Positions 47,115 through 55,270 of a stretch of 64,000 nucleotides of DNA are shown piece by piece. Each line of letters starts with the position of its first letter. Within the stretch, counting starts at the first letter, position 1. The notes beneath the pieces were generated by a model. The model ran no database searches. It was not told where the DNA came from and saw nothing but the letters and a program-made list of their open reading frames with translations. The position numbers and the translations under genes were made by a program. Source of the stretch: Halorientalis sp. (GTDB taxonomy: Archaea; Halobacteriota; Halobacteria; Halobacteriales; Haloarculaceae); the NCBI RefSeq assembly GCF_028275115.1, contig NZ_JAQCNH010000029.1, positions 62,001 through 126,000 of the forward strand, read 5' to 3'.

Positions 47115-48234
47115 CGGAGACGACAGAAGGAACGCCGCGGAAACGCGAGCGGAGGGCGAAGCGAACCGCGAGCGGAACGGCGACGAAGCGGACGACGGTG
47201 AGGACAACATCCCGCTCGATATCGCCGGTCACGAAAGTCGGGAGCCGCCGGGCAGTTCCGACGGCGTGAGCGGGGGGCAGAGCGACCCGCAAGCGGGCGA
47301 CGGACCGGGCGGAACGTCGTCGACGGTGGACGGTGGCGACGACGAGTTGGAGAGCAACGACGGCGGAGTCGGCGATAGTGAGGACGCTGGGGTCGCCGGA
47401 CAGCCCGGTCTGGTGTCGGGTGTCGAGGGTCCGGAACCGCCGTCGGAGGACGACGTTCGACCCGTCGAAGTGCTGGTCCAGCTGGCCAGGGACGGCGAGA
47501 TCGAGCCCTGGGACATCGATATCGTGACGGTGACGGACAAGTTCCTCGACCGGCTGGACGAGGCCGACCTCCGGACGTCGGGACGGGCCCTCTTCTATGC
47601 GAGCGTTCTTCTGCGGCTAAAAAGTGACGCGATGCTCACCGACGACGAGAACGAAGAGCCCGGGCCCGAGCCGTGGGAGGCGGCGGCGATGGGTGAGGAC
47701 ACGCCCGTCGACCCCGAGGCCGATCCGTTCGCCTCGCTGGAGAGGGAGATGGATCGCCGGCTCGACCGGAAGCGGGCGCGGGGAATGCCACAGACACTAA
47801 ACGAACTGGTGCGGGACCTCCGGGAGGCCGAACGGGACACCTGGTGGAAGGAGTCCCGGGAGTACGACACGAGCGACAGTCCCGGCACGTACCAGCGGGG
47901 CACGCAGGAACTCGACTACCGGAGCGGCGACGAGTTCCGGATGGACGACGAACCGACGGCCGCGGACGTGACCGGGACCGCACACGGCGAGGACATCGAT
48001 GCCATCATCGACGACGTTTACGCCGCCTGCCTCGAACGGTGGGATGGCGGCCGAGAAGAACTTCTCTACGCCGAGATCGAGGACGCCGGCGGGTCCCGGG
48101 TCGAGACGTTTCTCGGCCTGCTCTTTCTGTCTCACCGTGGACAGGTCTACCTCCAGCAGGACGACCTGTTCGGTGACCTCTGGGTGCAAGACCCCAACGC
48201 GATACAGGGCTCGGAGGAGGCCGTCGCGGACTAG
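47107..48234 (+). CDS. scpA: Kleisin subunit ScpA with long acidic N-terminal extension
   Basis: The 375-residue protein has the kleisin core from about residue 115 (RPVEVLVQLARDGEIEPWDIDIVTVTDKFLDRL, split), the helical middle with MPQTLNELVRDLREAERDTW, and the C-terminal winged helix (about 300-372; FLGLLFLSHRGQVYLQQDDLFGDL). The first ~113 residues are a low-complexity acidic Gly/Asp/Ser-rich region not found in ordinary ScpA. No scpB is next to it. The ATG lies inside the last codons of smc. Confidence 0.9.
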   Translation: MTSGDDRRNAAETRAEGEANRERNGDEADDGEDNIPLDIAGHESREPPGSSDGVSGGQSDPQAGDGPGGTSSTVDGGDDELESNDGGVGDSEDAGVAGQPGLVSGVEGPEPPSEDDVRPVEVLVQLARDGEIEPWDIDIVTVTDKFLDRLDEADLRTSGRALFYASVLLRLKSDAMLTDDENEEPGPEPWEAAAMGEDTPVDPEADPFASLEREMDRRLDRKRARGMPQTLNELVRDLREAERDTWWKESREYDTSDSPGTYQRGTQELDYRSGDEFRMDDEPTAADVTGTAHGEDIDAIIDDVYAACLERWDGGREELLYAEIEDAGGSRVETFLGLLFLSHRGQVYLQQDDLFGDLWVQDPNAIQGSEEAVAD

Positions 48235-48279
48235 TTCTGGCGCGGCATCCAGCGGCGACGGCGGAGACACAGCAGGTCG

Positions 48280-48647
48280 GTGACTGTACCCGCATCGGCC
48301 GCAAGCGACGGCGTGACCCCACCGGTCGCCCGCATCCGCGGTACCGACACCGAGCGGTTCCTCGAGGCGATCCAGTACGTTCGCGAGGACGGGCACTGCT
48401 GACGGTCCATCGAGACGGTCCGCGGGGCTGCGAGCGACCGGTCGGTGTGTAACGAGGCGAAACGCTCCGATGTTATCGTGTGAATCCCGACGCGGGCTTC
48501 GGGCGGTGTCGGGAGGCCCTCGGTTTGCGCGAGTCGGTCCGGTTCGAGGAGGAGCCGCGTTCGAGCCACCTGTTCGTGTCCGGCGAAGGACCGTCCCAGC
48601 CGTCCGACGGCGTGGTGACCCAGGATGGGGCTGCGCACCGACGGTAG
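48280..48647 (+). pseudogene. Decayed small gene with internal stop and frameshift, family unknown
   Basis: From a GTG at 48280 the frame reads PPVARIRGTDTERFLEAIQY VREDGHC in protein style, is broken by an in-frame TGA at 48400, continues as RSIETVRGAASDRSVCNEAK to a second TGA at 48481, then shifts frame into NPDAGFGRCREALGLRESVR and SSHLFVSGEGPSQPSD, ending at TAG 48647. The codon use and amino acid composition look coding-derived in all three pieces. I do not recognise the family. The surrounding 444-base interval between scpA and phzF holds nothing else. Confidence 0.4.
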
Positions 48648-48678
48648 GTTAATCCGGAGCCTCTCCGAATTCGGTGGC

Positions 48679-49578
48679 ATGGACACGCGACAGGCGCTTC
48701 TGGTCGACGCGTTCACAGACGTTCCGCTCGCCGGCAACCCCGCGGGCGTCGTGCCCGACGGCGATGGCCTCGACGACGAACAGATGCAGGCCATCGCGTC
48801 GGAGTTGGGTGCGAGCGAGACCGCATTCCTGCGGTCGTCGGGCCAGGCAGACCGAGCGGTCCGCTACTTCACGCCCGAGACCGAGGTCGAGATGTGTGGC
48901 CACGCGACCGTCGCCAGCTACGTTTCGCTCTACGAACGCGACGAGATCGGTGCTGGCGACCATACCCTGGAAACCGAGGCTGGCGTACTGGACATCGAGG
49001 TCACCGACGATGGGGGCGTCTGGATGACACAGAACCAGCCCGCAATCCGGCGGGTCAACCTCGACTACGACCGCGTGGCCGACGCACTCGGCGTCGACGT
49101 GGCGGCGCTAGAGGACGTAGGCGCGGACCTCCCGCTGGCCCGGAGCACCACTGGGCTGCCCTTCCTCGTGATTCCGGTGAACTTCCTCGAACATCTCAGC
49201 GGCCTCGACCCGGACATGGGGGCCATCGCCGAGTTGAGTCGCGAGGCGGACACCGCCGGTGTTTACGCGTTCACCTTCGATACGCTCGAACAGGAGTCGA
49301 CGCTACACGGCCGGATGTTCGCGCCGGACGGCGGCGTGCCCGAGGACCCCGTCACTGGGACCGCGAGTGGTGCGGTGGGCGCCTACCTGCGGGAGTTCGA
49401 CGCGTTCGACGACATCCCCGACGAACTGGTCTTCGAGCAGGGGCATTTCGTCGACCGACCGGGGACGGTGTACGTTCGGGTCGGGGCGGAGGTCGAGGTC
49501 GGCGGGTGGGCGGTCACCGCGCTGGACGGGGAACTGGTCGTGCCCGAGACCGAGGACGACGACATCATCGAGGTATAA
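48679..49578 (+). CDS. PhzF-family epimerase/isomerase
   Basis: The 299-residue two-lobed protein has the family motifs LVDAFTDVPLAGNPAGVV (about 8-25), SETAFLR and EVEMCGHATVASYV (about 70-83), and the second-lobe repeat GGVPEDPVTGTASGAVGAYL (about 217-236). In PhzF such motifs place a catalytic Glu, and family members isomerise or epimerise small acids. The true substrate is unknown. The start at 48679 (MDTRQALLVDAF) follows a TATA-like GGTTAATCC at about 26-30 bases upstream. Confidence 0.88.
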   Translation: MDTRQALLVDAFTDVPLAGNPAGVVPDGDGLDDEQMQAIASELGASETAFLRSSGQADRAVRYFTPETEVEMCGHATVASYVSLYERDEIGAGDHTLETEAGVLDIEVTDDGGVWMTQNQPAIRRVNLDYDRVADALGVDVAALEDVGADLPLARSTTGLPFLVIPVNFLEHLSGLDPDMGAIAELSREADTAGVYAFTFDTLEQESTLHGRMFAPDGGVPEDPVTGTASGAVGAYLREFDAFDDIPDELVFEQGHFVDRPGTVYVRVGAEVEVGGWAVTALDGELVVPETEDDDIIEV

Positions 49579-49660
49579 TTCCGCTGCGTCGAAGCGCCTG
49601 CTACGTCTTATCGCCCGTCGCGGGCGGCAGCGTTGCACGCCACGCGCGGTTCGGAACCTT

Positions 49661-49668
49661 CTTTATCG
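49661..49668 (+). promoter_or_regulatory. TATA box of the PEP synthase gene
   Basis: CTTTATCG is centred about 30 bases before the ATG at 49695, supporting that start and a leaderless transcript. Confidence 0.5.
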
Positions 49669-49694
49669 GTGTTCTGCACTTCCGAGGTGAGGAC

Positions 49695-51965
49695 ATGGCT
49701 GTACTCTGGCTGGACGAAATCGGGGCAGACGACCTCGAGTCGGTCGGTGGGAAGGCGGCCTCGTTAGGGGAGCTGACGGCCGCAGGTCTGCCGGTTCCCC
49801 CGGGGTTCGTCGTCACAGCGGGGACCTACCGACGATTTATCGAGGAGACAGGCATCGACGAAGAACTGTTCGAGGCGGTCGACGTGGACGCCGAGGATTC
49901 GGAGGCGCTGGCCGAGGCGGAGGCTCGCGCGCAGGAGATCATCCTGGAGACGGAGATGCCCGAGGACCTGCGCGAGGAGGTTCTCGCGTCGTACGAGGAG
50001 ATCGGCGACGACGAGGCGTTCGTCGCGGTACGCTCCTCGGCGACGGCCGAGGACCTGCCCGACGCTTCCTTCGCGGGGCAACAGGAGACGTTCCTGAACG
50101 TCACCGGCGAGGACCTGCTCGCCCGGGTCAAGCGGTGCTGGGCCTCTCTGTTTACCCAGCGGGCGACGTACTATCGCCAGGAGCAGGGCTTCGCTCACGA
50201 CACGGTCGACATCGCGGTCGTCGTCCAACAGATGGTCGAGGCCGAGAAGTCGGGCGTGATGTTCACGTCGCACCCTTCGACCGGGGAACGAAAAGTTATC
50301 ATCGAGGCTGCCTGGGGGCTGGGCGAGGGTGTCGTCTCCGGTTCGGTCACGCCCGACAACTACGTGATCGACCGGGGGACGGCTGCGGTGACCGACGTGG
50401 AGGTCGCCGACAAAAAGACGATGTATATCAAAGACCCCGAAACCGGCGAAACCGACGAGCGGGCCGTTCCCGAGGAGAAACGGAACGAGCAAGTCGTCGA
50501 CGAGACCGAGATCGAACGCCTCGTCGAACTCGGGGAACGTGTCGAGGACCACTACGACACCCCACAGGACGTCGAGTGGGCAATCTTCGAGGGGGAAGTG
50601 TACATGCTGCAGTCCCGCCCGATCACTACGATCTCGGAGGACGGAGAGGGAGCCGCGACCGCCGATGGCTCCGGTGGAGCCGTCCAGCATGCGGAGAAAG
50701 ACGTTCTCCTCTCGGGTCTCGGCGCGAGTCCGGGCGTCGCCTCCGGTGCCGTGCGGATCGTCGACAAACTCGACCAACTCGACAAGGTCGGCGAGGGTGA
50801 TATCATCGTTACGGAGATGACGACGCCGGACATGGTACCGGCGATGAAACGAGCCGCCGGAATCGTCACCAGCGAGGGCGGAATGACGTCCCACGCCGCC
50901 ATCGTCGCGCGCGAACTCGGCGCACCCGCGGTCGTCGGAACCGGCGGCGCGACCGACACCCTCGAAGACGACCAGGTGGTCACCCTGGACGGCGACAAGG
51001 GGACGATCCGCGAGGGCCGCCAGGCCCAAGACGAAACCGAACCTGTCGAAGAGGTCCGACCACAGGCCCCCGTCAAGCCTATGACGGCGACGGAGGTCAA
51101 GGTCAACGTCTCGATTCCCGAAGCAGCCGAACGTGCCGCGGCGACCGGTGCCGACGGCGTCGGTCTGCTCCGGATCGAGCACATGATCCTCTCGACGAGC
51201 AAGACGCCAGAGCGCTACATCGAGGACCACGGCGAACGCGCCTACGTTCAGGAGATCGTCGACGGTGTTCGTGGCGTCGCAGACGAGTTCTACCCGCGAC
51301 CGGTCCGGGTTCGTACGCTCGACGCTCCGACCGACGAGTTCCGCCAACTCGAAGGCGGCGACGACGAGCCCGAGGAACACAACCCGATGCTCGGGTACCG
51401 GGGTATCCGACGGAGTCTCGACCGTCCCGAGGTGTTCAAACACGAACTCGAAGCCTTCCGACAGCTGTTCGAGATGGGCTACGACAACGTCGAAATCATG
51501 TTTCCACTTGTCAACGATGCCGAGGACGTGCTGCAGGCCAGATCCCTCATGGCTGAGGTCGGCATCGACCCCGAGAAACGCTCCTGGGGTGTGATGGTCG
51601 AGACGCCCGCCGCCGCGCTGGGCATCGAAGAGATGGCCGAGGCCGGCATCGACTTCGCCTCGTTCGGGACGAACGACCTGACACAGTACACCCTCGCGGT
51701 GGATCGCAACAACGGCACCGTCGCAGACCAGTTCGACGAGCTCCACCCCGCCGTCCTCGATCTGATCGGCCAGACTATCGAGACCTGCCGCGACCACGAC
51801 GTGAGCACCTCGATCTGCGGACAGGCCGGCTCGAGACCACAGATGGTCAACCACCTGGTCAACAAGGGTGCGACCTCCATCTCGGCCAACATCGACGCCG
51901 TTCGCGACGTCCAGCACGAAGTCAAGCGCGTCGAGCAGAAACTCCTGCTCGACTCGGTGCGATAA
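49695..51965 (+). CDS. ppsA: Phosphoenolpyruvate synthase (pyruvate, water dikinase)
   Basis: Converts pyruvate and ATP to PEP, AMP and phosphate for gluconeogenesis. The 756-residue protein has the PPDK-type ATP-grasp domain (about 5-330), the swivelling domain with phosphorylated His400 in EGGMTSHAAIVAREL, and the C-terminal PEP-binding TIM barrel (about 470-750) with Cys708 in SICGQAG. Length is typical of archaeal enzymes. The start MAVLWLDEIGADDLESVGGKAASL is conserved; the frame upstream overlaps phzF. Confidence 0.95.
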   Translation: MAVLWLDEIGADDLESVGGKAASLGELTAAGLPVPPGFVVTAGTYRRFIEETGIDEELFEAVDVDAEDSEALAEAEARAQEIILETEMPEDLREEVLASYEEIGDDEAFVAVRSSATAEDLPDASFAGQQETFLNVTGEDLLARVKRCWASLFTQRATYYRQEQGFAHDTVDIAVVVQQMVEAEKSGVMFTSHPSTGERKVIIEAAWGLGEGVVSGSVTPDNYVIDRGTAAVTDVEVADKKTMYIKDPETGETDERAVPEEKRNEQVVDETEIERLVELGERVEDHYDTPQDVEWAIFEGEVYMLQSRPITTISEDGEGAATADGSGGAVQHAEKDVLLSGLGASPGVASGAVRIVDKLDQLDKVGEGDIIVTEMTTPDMVPAMKRAAGIVTSEGGMTSHAAIVARELGAPAVVGTGGATDTLEDDQVVTLDGDKGTIREGRQAQDETEPVEEVRPQAPVKPMTATEVKVNVSIPEAAERAAATGADGVGLLRIEHMILSTSKTPERYIEDHGERAYVQEIVDGVRGVADEFYPRPVRVRTLDAPTDEFRQLEGGDDEPEEHNPMLGYRGIRRSLDRPEVFKHELEAFRQLFEMGYDNVEIMFPLVNDAEDVLQARSLMAEVGIDPEKRSWGVMVETPAAALGIEEMAEAGIDFASFGTNDLTQYTLAVDRNNGTVADQFDELHPAVLDLIGQTIETCRDHDVSTSICGQAGSRPQMVNHLVNKGATSISANIDAVRDVQHEVKRVEQKLLLDSVR

Positions 51966-51998
51966 CAGCCAGACCCGAATTCGATTTTCGCCCGGTTT

Positions 51999-52736
51999 TT
52001 AGAACAGCTCGAACTTGTCACGCCGGGACAGGTCGATTTCCGGGGCCATCGACGGCGGCCGTGTGGCCGCGAGGACGACCGCCTCGGCGATGTCGGCCGG
52101 TTCGCCGGCGTCGCCTTCGTCGGACCGCTCCTCGAACGGCGTGGCGTCCTCGTCGCCGAACTCCGTGCGCAGTTCCGCGGGGTTGACGACGGACACGGCG
52201 AAGTCGTCGCAGACCTGCGCCGAGAGGCTCTTGCCGGACCCGCGGGTCCACCATTTGTTCGCGGCGTAGACGGGATTTGACGCGTGCGGAGACCGGCCCG
52301 CGAAACTCCCGAGAAAGACCATCGTCCCCGCGGACTCCCGAAGGTGGGGGATGACGGCGCGGGCGGCGAAGAGTATCCAGTCGACGTTGGTGTCCATCAT
52401 CGTCCGGTACTGTTCGGTGGGCATGTTCTCGATGGGGCCGCCCCGTGTCAGGCCTGCGTTGTCGACCAGAACATCGAGTCCGCAGCACCGCTCGACGGTC
52501 GCCTCGACCGGCGCCACGACAGCGTTCTCGTCGCGGACGTCGGTTGGCACGACCAGCGCGGCGGTGTCGCACTCCTCGCGGGCGGTCGAAGCGACGTCGC
52601 CGAGTCTGTCTTCGCTTCGGGCAGCGAGGACGACGGTCGCACCTTCCCGGGCGAGTGCGCGGGCGGTCGCACGGCCGACACCTGCGCTCACACCGGCGGC
52701 GACTGCCGTCCCTCCGTCGAGTGAGTGCCGTGTCAT
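51999..52736 (-). CDS. Short-chain dehydrogenase/reductase
   Basis: The 245-residue classical SDR has a glycine loop [12 protein letters not shown] (about 14-25; first position A in place of the usual TG), NAG at about 93-95, active-site Ser144 and Y157-AAN-K161. An Arg at the end of strand 2 (AARSEDR) suggests NADP preference. C-terminal helices are short. The substrate is unknown. Convergent with ppsA, with 33 bases between stops. The protein ends FELF, which is short for the family but complete. Confidence 0.85.
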   Translation of the reverse strand: MTRHSLDGGTAVAAGVSAGVGRATARALAREGATVVLAARSEDRLGDVASTAREECDTAALVVPTDVRDENAVVAPVEATVERCCGLDVLVDNAGLTRGGPIENMPTEQYRTMMDTNVDWILFAARAVIPHLRESAGTMVFLGSFAGRSPHASNPVYAANKWWTRGSGKSLSAQVCDDFAVSVVNPAELRTEFGDEDATPFEERSDEGDAGEPADIAEAVVLAATRPPSMAPEIDLSRRDKFELF

Positions 52737-52867
52737 CGCGACCGGCTACGGATGGAAACCTGTCACTTGTTAACAATTTTTCGGCTACGGCACCCAGTCT
52801 GTACGTTGCGGTGGCGGGCGATAGACAGAGCGCAACCACTAAGCCGGTGCCATCACTTGCCACGAGT

Positions 52868-53920
52868 ATGCAGCGGGTCGAACCGCAGGATTTCAGCCGC
52901 GTTCTCTCCTCGATGTGTACCAAGCCACATCCGGCGGCCCGCGAGGCCGCCGAGTCGTTTCTGGCCACGAACCCGGGCGATCCGGGCACCTACGAGACGG
53001 TCGCCGAACTCGAGGCGGAGGCCGTCGATATGCTCGGGACGGTCACTGGTCTGCCCAGCCCCGAGGGGTACATCACCTCCGGCGGGACGGAGGCCAACAT
53101 TCAGGCGGTTCGCATCGCCCGCAACCGGGCCGACACCGACCAGCCGAACATAATCGCGCCCGATAGCGCTCACTTCTCGTTCAACAAGGCCGCAGACGTA
53201 CTCAACGTCGAGTTACGTACGACGCCGACCGACGACGAGCATCGGGCCGACACCGAGGCCGTAGCCAGGGTCGTCGACGAGGACACCGTCCTCGTCGTCG
53301 GCGTCGCCGGCTCCACCGAGTACGGCCGCGTCGACCCCATCCCGGAGTTGGCGGAGTTGGCCAACGAGGTCGACGCGCTCTGTCACGTCGACGCCGCCTG
53401 GGGCGGGTTCGTGCTGCCGTTTACCGACCACCGGTGGCATTTCGGCCACGCCGACATCGACACGATGACTATCGATCCGCACAAGATGGGGCAGGCCGCC
53501 ATCGCTTCGGGCGGGCTGGTCACGCACTCGAAGTCCCTGCTCGACGAACTCGCCGTCGAGACGCCGTATCTGGAGTCGAAATCCCAGGCGACACTGACCG
53601 GAACGCGGAGCGGGGCAGGCGTCGCCAGCGCCGTCGCCGCGATGGACGCGCTGTGGCCCGTCGGCTACCGCGAACAGTATCACGAGTCGATGGACAACGC
53701 CGAGTGGCTGGCAGACCGGCTGGCCGCCCGGGGCCACGACGTGGTCGAACCGGAACTACCCATCGTCGCCGCCGACATGTCGATGCCCGTCACCGAGGAC
53801 CTCCGGCAGCGGGGGTGGCGAGTCACCGAGACCGGTGCGGGCGAGATGCGGGTGGTCTGTATGCCTCACGTCAACCGGTCGATGCTGCGGTCGTTCGTGG
53901 CCGAACTCGACTGGTTCTGA
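52868..53920 (+). CDS. mfnA: PLP-dependent L-aspartate/tyrosine decarboxylase (MfnA family)
   Basis: The 350-residue group II decarboxylase has HVDAAWGG (about 173-180; the Asp binds the pyridine nitrogen) and the PLP-lysine K206 in TIDPHKMGQ. In haloarchaea and Thermococcales this family acts as aspartate 1-decarboxylase and supplies beta-alanine for CoA. In methanogens, which make methanofuran, it is tyrosine decarboxylase. With no methanofuran pathway expected, aspartate is the more likely substrate. The start [11 protein letters not shown] is at 52868. Confidence 0.88.
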   Translation: MQRVEPQDFSRVLSSMCTKPHPAAREAAESFLATNPGDPGTYETVAELEAEAVDMLGTVTGLPSPEGYITSGGTEANIQAVRIARNRADTDQPNIIAPDSAHFSFNKAADVLNVELRTTPTDDEHRADTEAVARVVDEDTVLVVGVAGSTEYGRVDPIPELAELANEVDALCHVDAAWGGFVLPFTDHRWHFGHADIDTMTIDPHKMGQAAIASGGLVTHSKSLLDELAVETPYLESKSQATLTGTRSGAGVASAVAAMDALWPVGYREQYHESMDNAEWLADRLAARGHDVVEPELPIVAADMSMPVTEDLRQRGWRVTETGAGEMRVVCMPHVNRSMLRSFVAELDWF

Positions 53921-54009
53921 CCGGCGGTCGCAGGCCCGACAGCACGGTTACAGAGCCCTCGGGAGAACAAATATGAAGCTTTAGGCCGACCCAGCGGCGA
54001 CTTCGCGTA

Positions 54010-54561
54010 GTGCCCGCTGTCACGCTCGCAGTTCTCGAGTGGCTACTTCAGTTCGAGGTCGTCGAACAGACAATCCGGACGGCGACTGGCCCAGCGGGAC
54101 TGGGTATCGTCGCTGTCTACTCGTTTCTGATCGCGTTCGTCCTCCCGCTGCCAAGCGAGGTCGTCCTCGCGACGCCGCTCAGTCTCGGGCTCCCCTACTG
54201 GGTCGAACTCGGGCTGATCGTCCTCGTCAGCGGCCTCGGGAAGGCGGCCGGAAGCGTCTTTGCGTTCCACATCGGTCAGGAAGCCAAACGGTCCAGGCCG
54301 GTGGTCCGGTTTCTGCGGCGGTCGCGGTTCGACGTGGTGGCGTGGTCCGAGAGCAAAACCGTCCGGCTCGCCCGGAACTGGGGGTACGTTGGCCTGGCGC
54401 TGGCCCTCGCCGTTCCTGGCTTCCCCGACACGCTCTCTATTTATGCGTTCACGGTGCTGGACGAGGACTACCCCAAGTTCGCCGTGGCGACGTTCGCAGG
54501 CAGCGTTGGCCGGCTGCTGGTGACGCTAACGTTTGGGGTGGCCGCGTTCGCCGTTTTTTGA
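54010..54561 (+). CDS. VTT/DedA-like membrane protein
   Basis: The 183-residue integral membrane protein has about five hydrophobic segments. The central FVLPLPSEVVLATPLSLGLPYWVELGLIVLVSGLGKAAGSVFAFHIG (split) resembles the glycine/proline re-entrant core of VTT (SNARE-associated, DedA/YqaA) proteins, and a second one, ALAVPGFPDTLSIYAF, matches the other half. Such proteins move or scramble lipids. The start is a GTG at 54010, with a TATA-like ATGAAGCTTTAGG about 28 bases upstream. Confidence 0.75.
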   Translation: MPAVTLAVLEWLLQFEVVEQTIRTATGPAGLGIVAVYSFLIAFVLPLPSEVVLATPLSLGLPYWVELGLIVLVSGLGKAAGSVFAFHIGQEAKRSRPVVRFLRRSRFDVVAWSESKTVRLARNWGYVGLALALAVPGFPDTLSIYAFTVLDEDYPKFAVATFAGSVGRLLVTLTFGVAAFAVF

Positions 54562-54632
54562 CCTTTGGTTCGCGCCGAAACGACCGAAAGCTATTCGATG
54601 GGTGCGCTGGAATGTCAGGATAGATCGGGGGA

Positions 54633-55214
54633 ATGGAATCACAGACTACGGCCAAATCGGTCCAGGACTACCCACGGGCGCTCGTACTGGCGTCGACGAC
54701 AGACGCGGCTGCGGACGACCTCTGTGTCGACCTGCTGTCGCGTGAGCGGCCCGAGTGTCAGCGTGTGCTGTCGCTCTCGTACGCGCGCCAGCCGATGCGA
54801 CTCGTCGACCACTGGCAGGCGGCCCACGACTCGTCGCCGGCGTCGATGGCCATCGTCTGCCCGGAGTCCCACGCCACCCGGGAGCCGCCGGCCGGTGTCC
54901 ACACAACGCACGTTCCGGCGAGCGACCTCACGGGCGCGAGCATCGCCATCTCGCGGTATCTGGACCGGTGGGACGACGGAGAGTCGGTCACGGTCTGTCT
55001 GAACTCGCTGACCGCCCTCCTCCAGTACGCCGACCGTGACCGTGTGTTCCGTTTCGTACATACGATCACCAGCCGGTGTCTCGCGGTCGGCGCGACCGTC
55101 CACGCACACTTCGACCCTGCGACACAGGACGAACAGACCGTGGCCACCGTCGCGACGCTGTTCGACACCGTCGTCCGCCGCGAGGACGACGAGAGCTGGG
55201 TCGTTCAGCAGTAG
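54633..55214 (+). CDS. RecA/KaiC-like haloarchaeal protein (DUF7504-like)
   Basis: The 193-residue soluble protein has a RecA-type strand order: LVLASTTDAAADDLCVDLL at the start, where a Walker A loop would be, but without GKT, then VTVCLNSLTALLQYADRDRVFRFVHTIT and VGATVHAHFDPATQDEQT. The missing P-loop suggests that ATP is not hydrolysed. It is similar to a haloarchaeal family often near HalX or signal proteins (DUF7504). Function unknown. It is 57 bases upstream of metG on the same strand. Confidence 0.65.
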   Translation: MESQTTAKSVQDYPRALVLASTTDAAADDLCVDLLSRERPECQRVLSLSYARQPMRLVDHWQAAHDSSPASMAIVCPESHATREPPAGVHTTHVPASDLTGASIAISRYLDRWDDGESVTVCLNSLTALLQYADRDRVFRFVHTITSRCLAVGATVHAHFDPATQDEQTVATVATLFDTVVRREDDESWVVQQ

Positions 55215-55270
55215 CGTCGGGCCGCCCGCGAACCGGCGGGTTTTAGGCCGTTTGTCGGGACCGTAGGGAC

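Noticed and set aside
49764-51917. A 717-codon open frame on the minus strand across the PEP synthase gene
   Set aside because: It is the antisense of ppsA, whose motifs are complete; the antisense protein has no recognisable domain and the frame exists because high-GC codon bias keeps stops rare.
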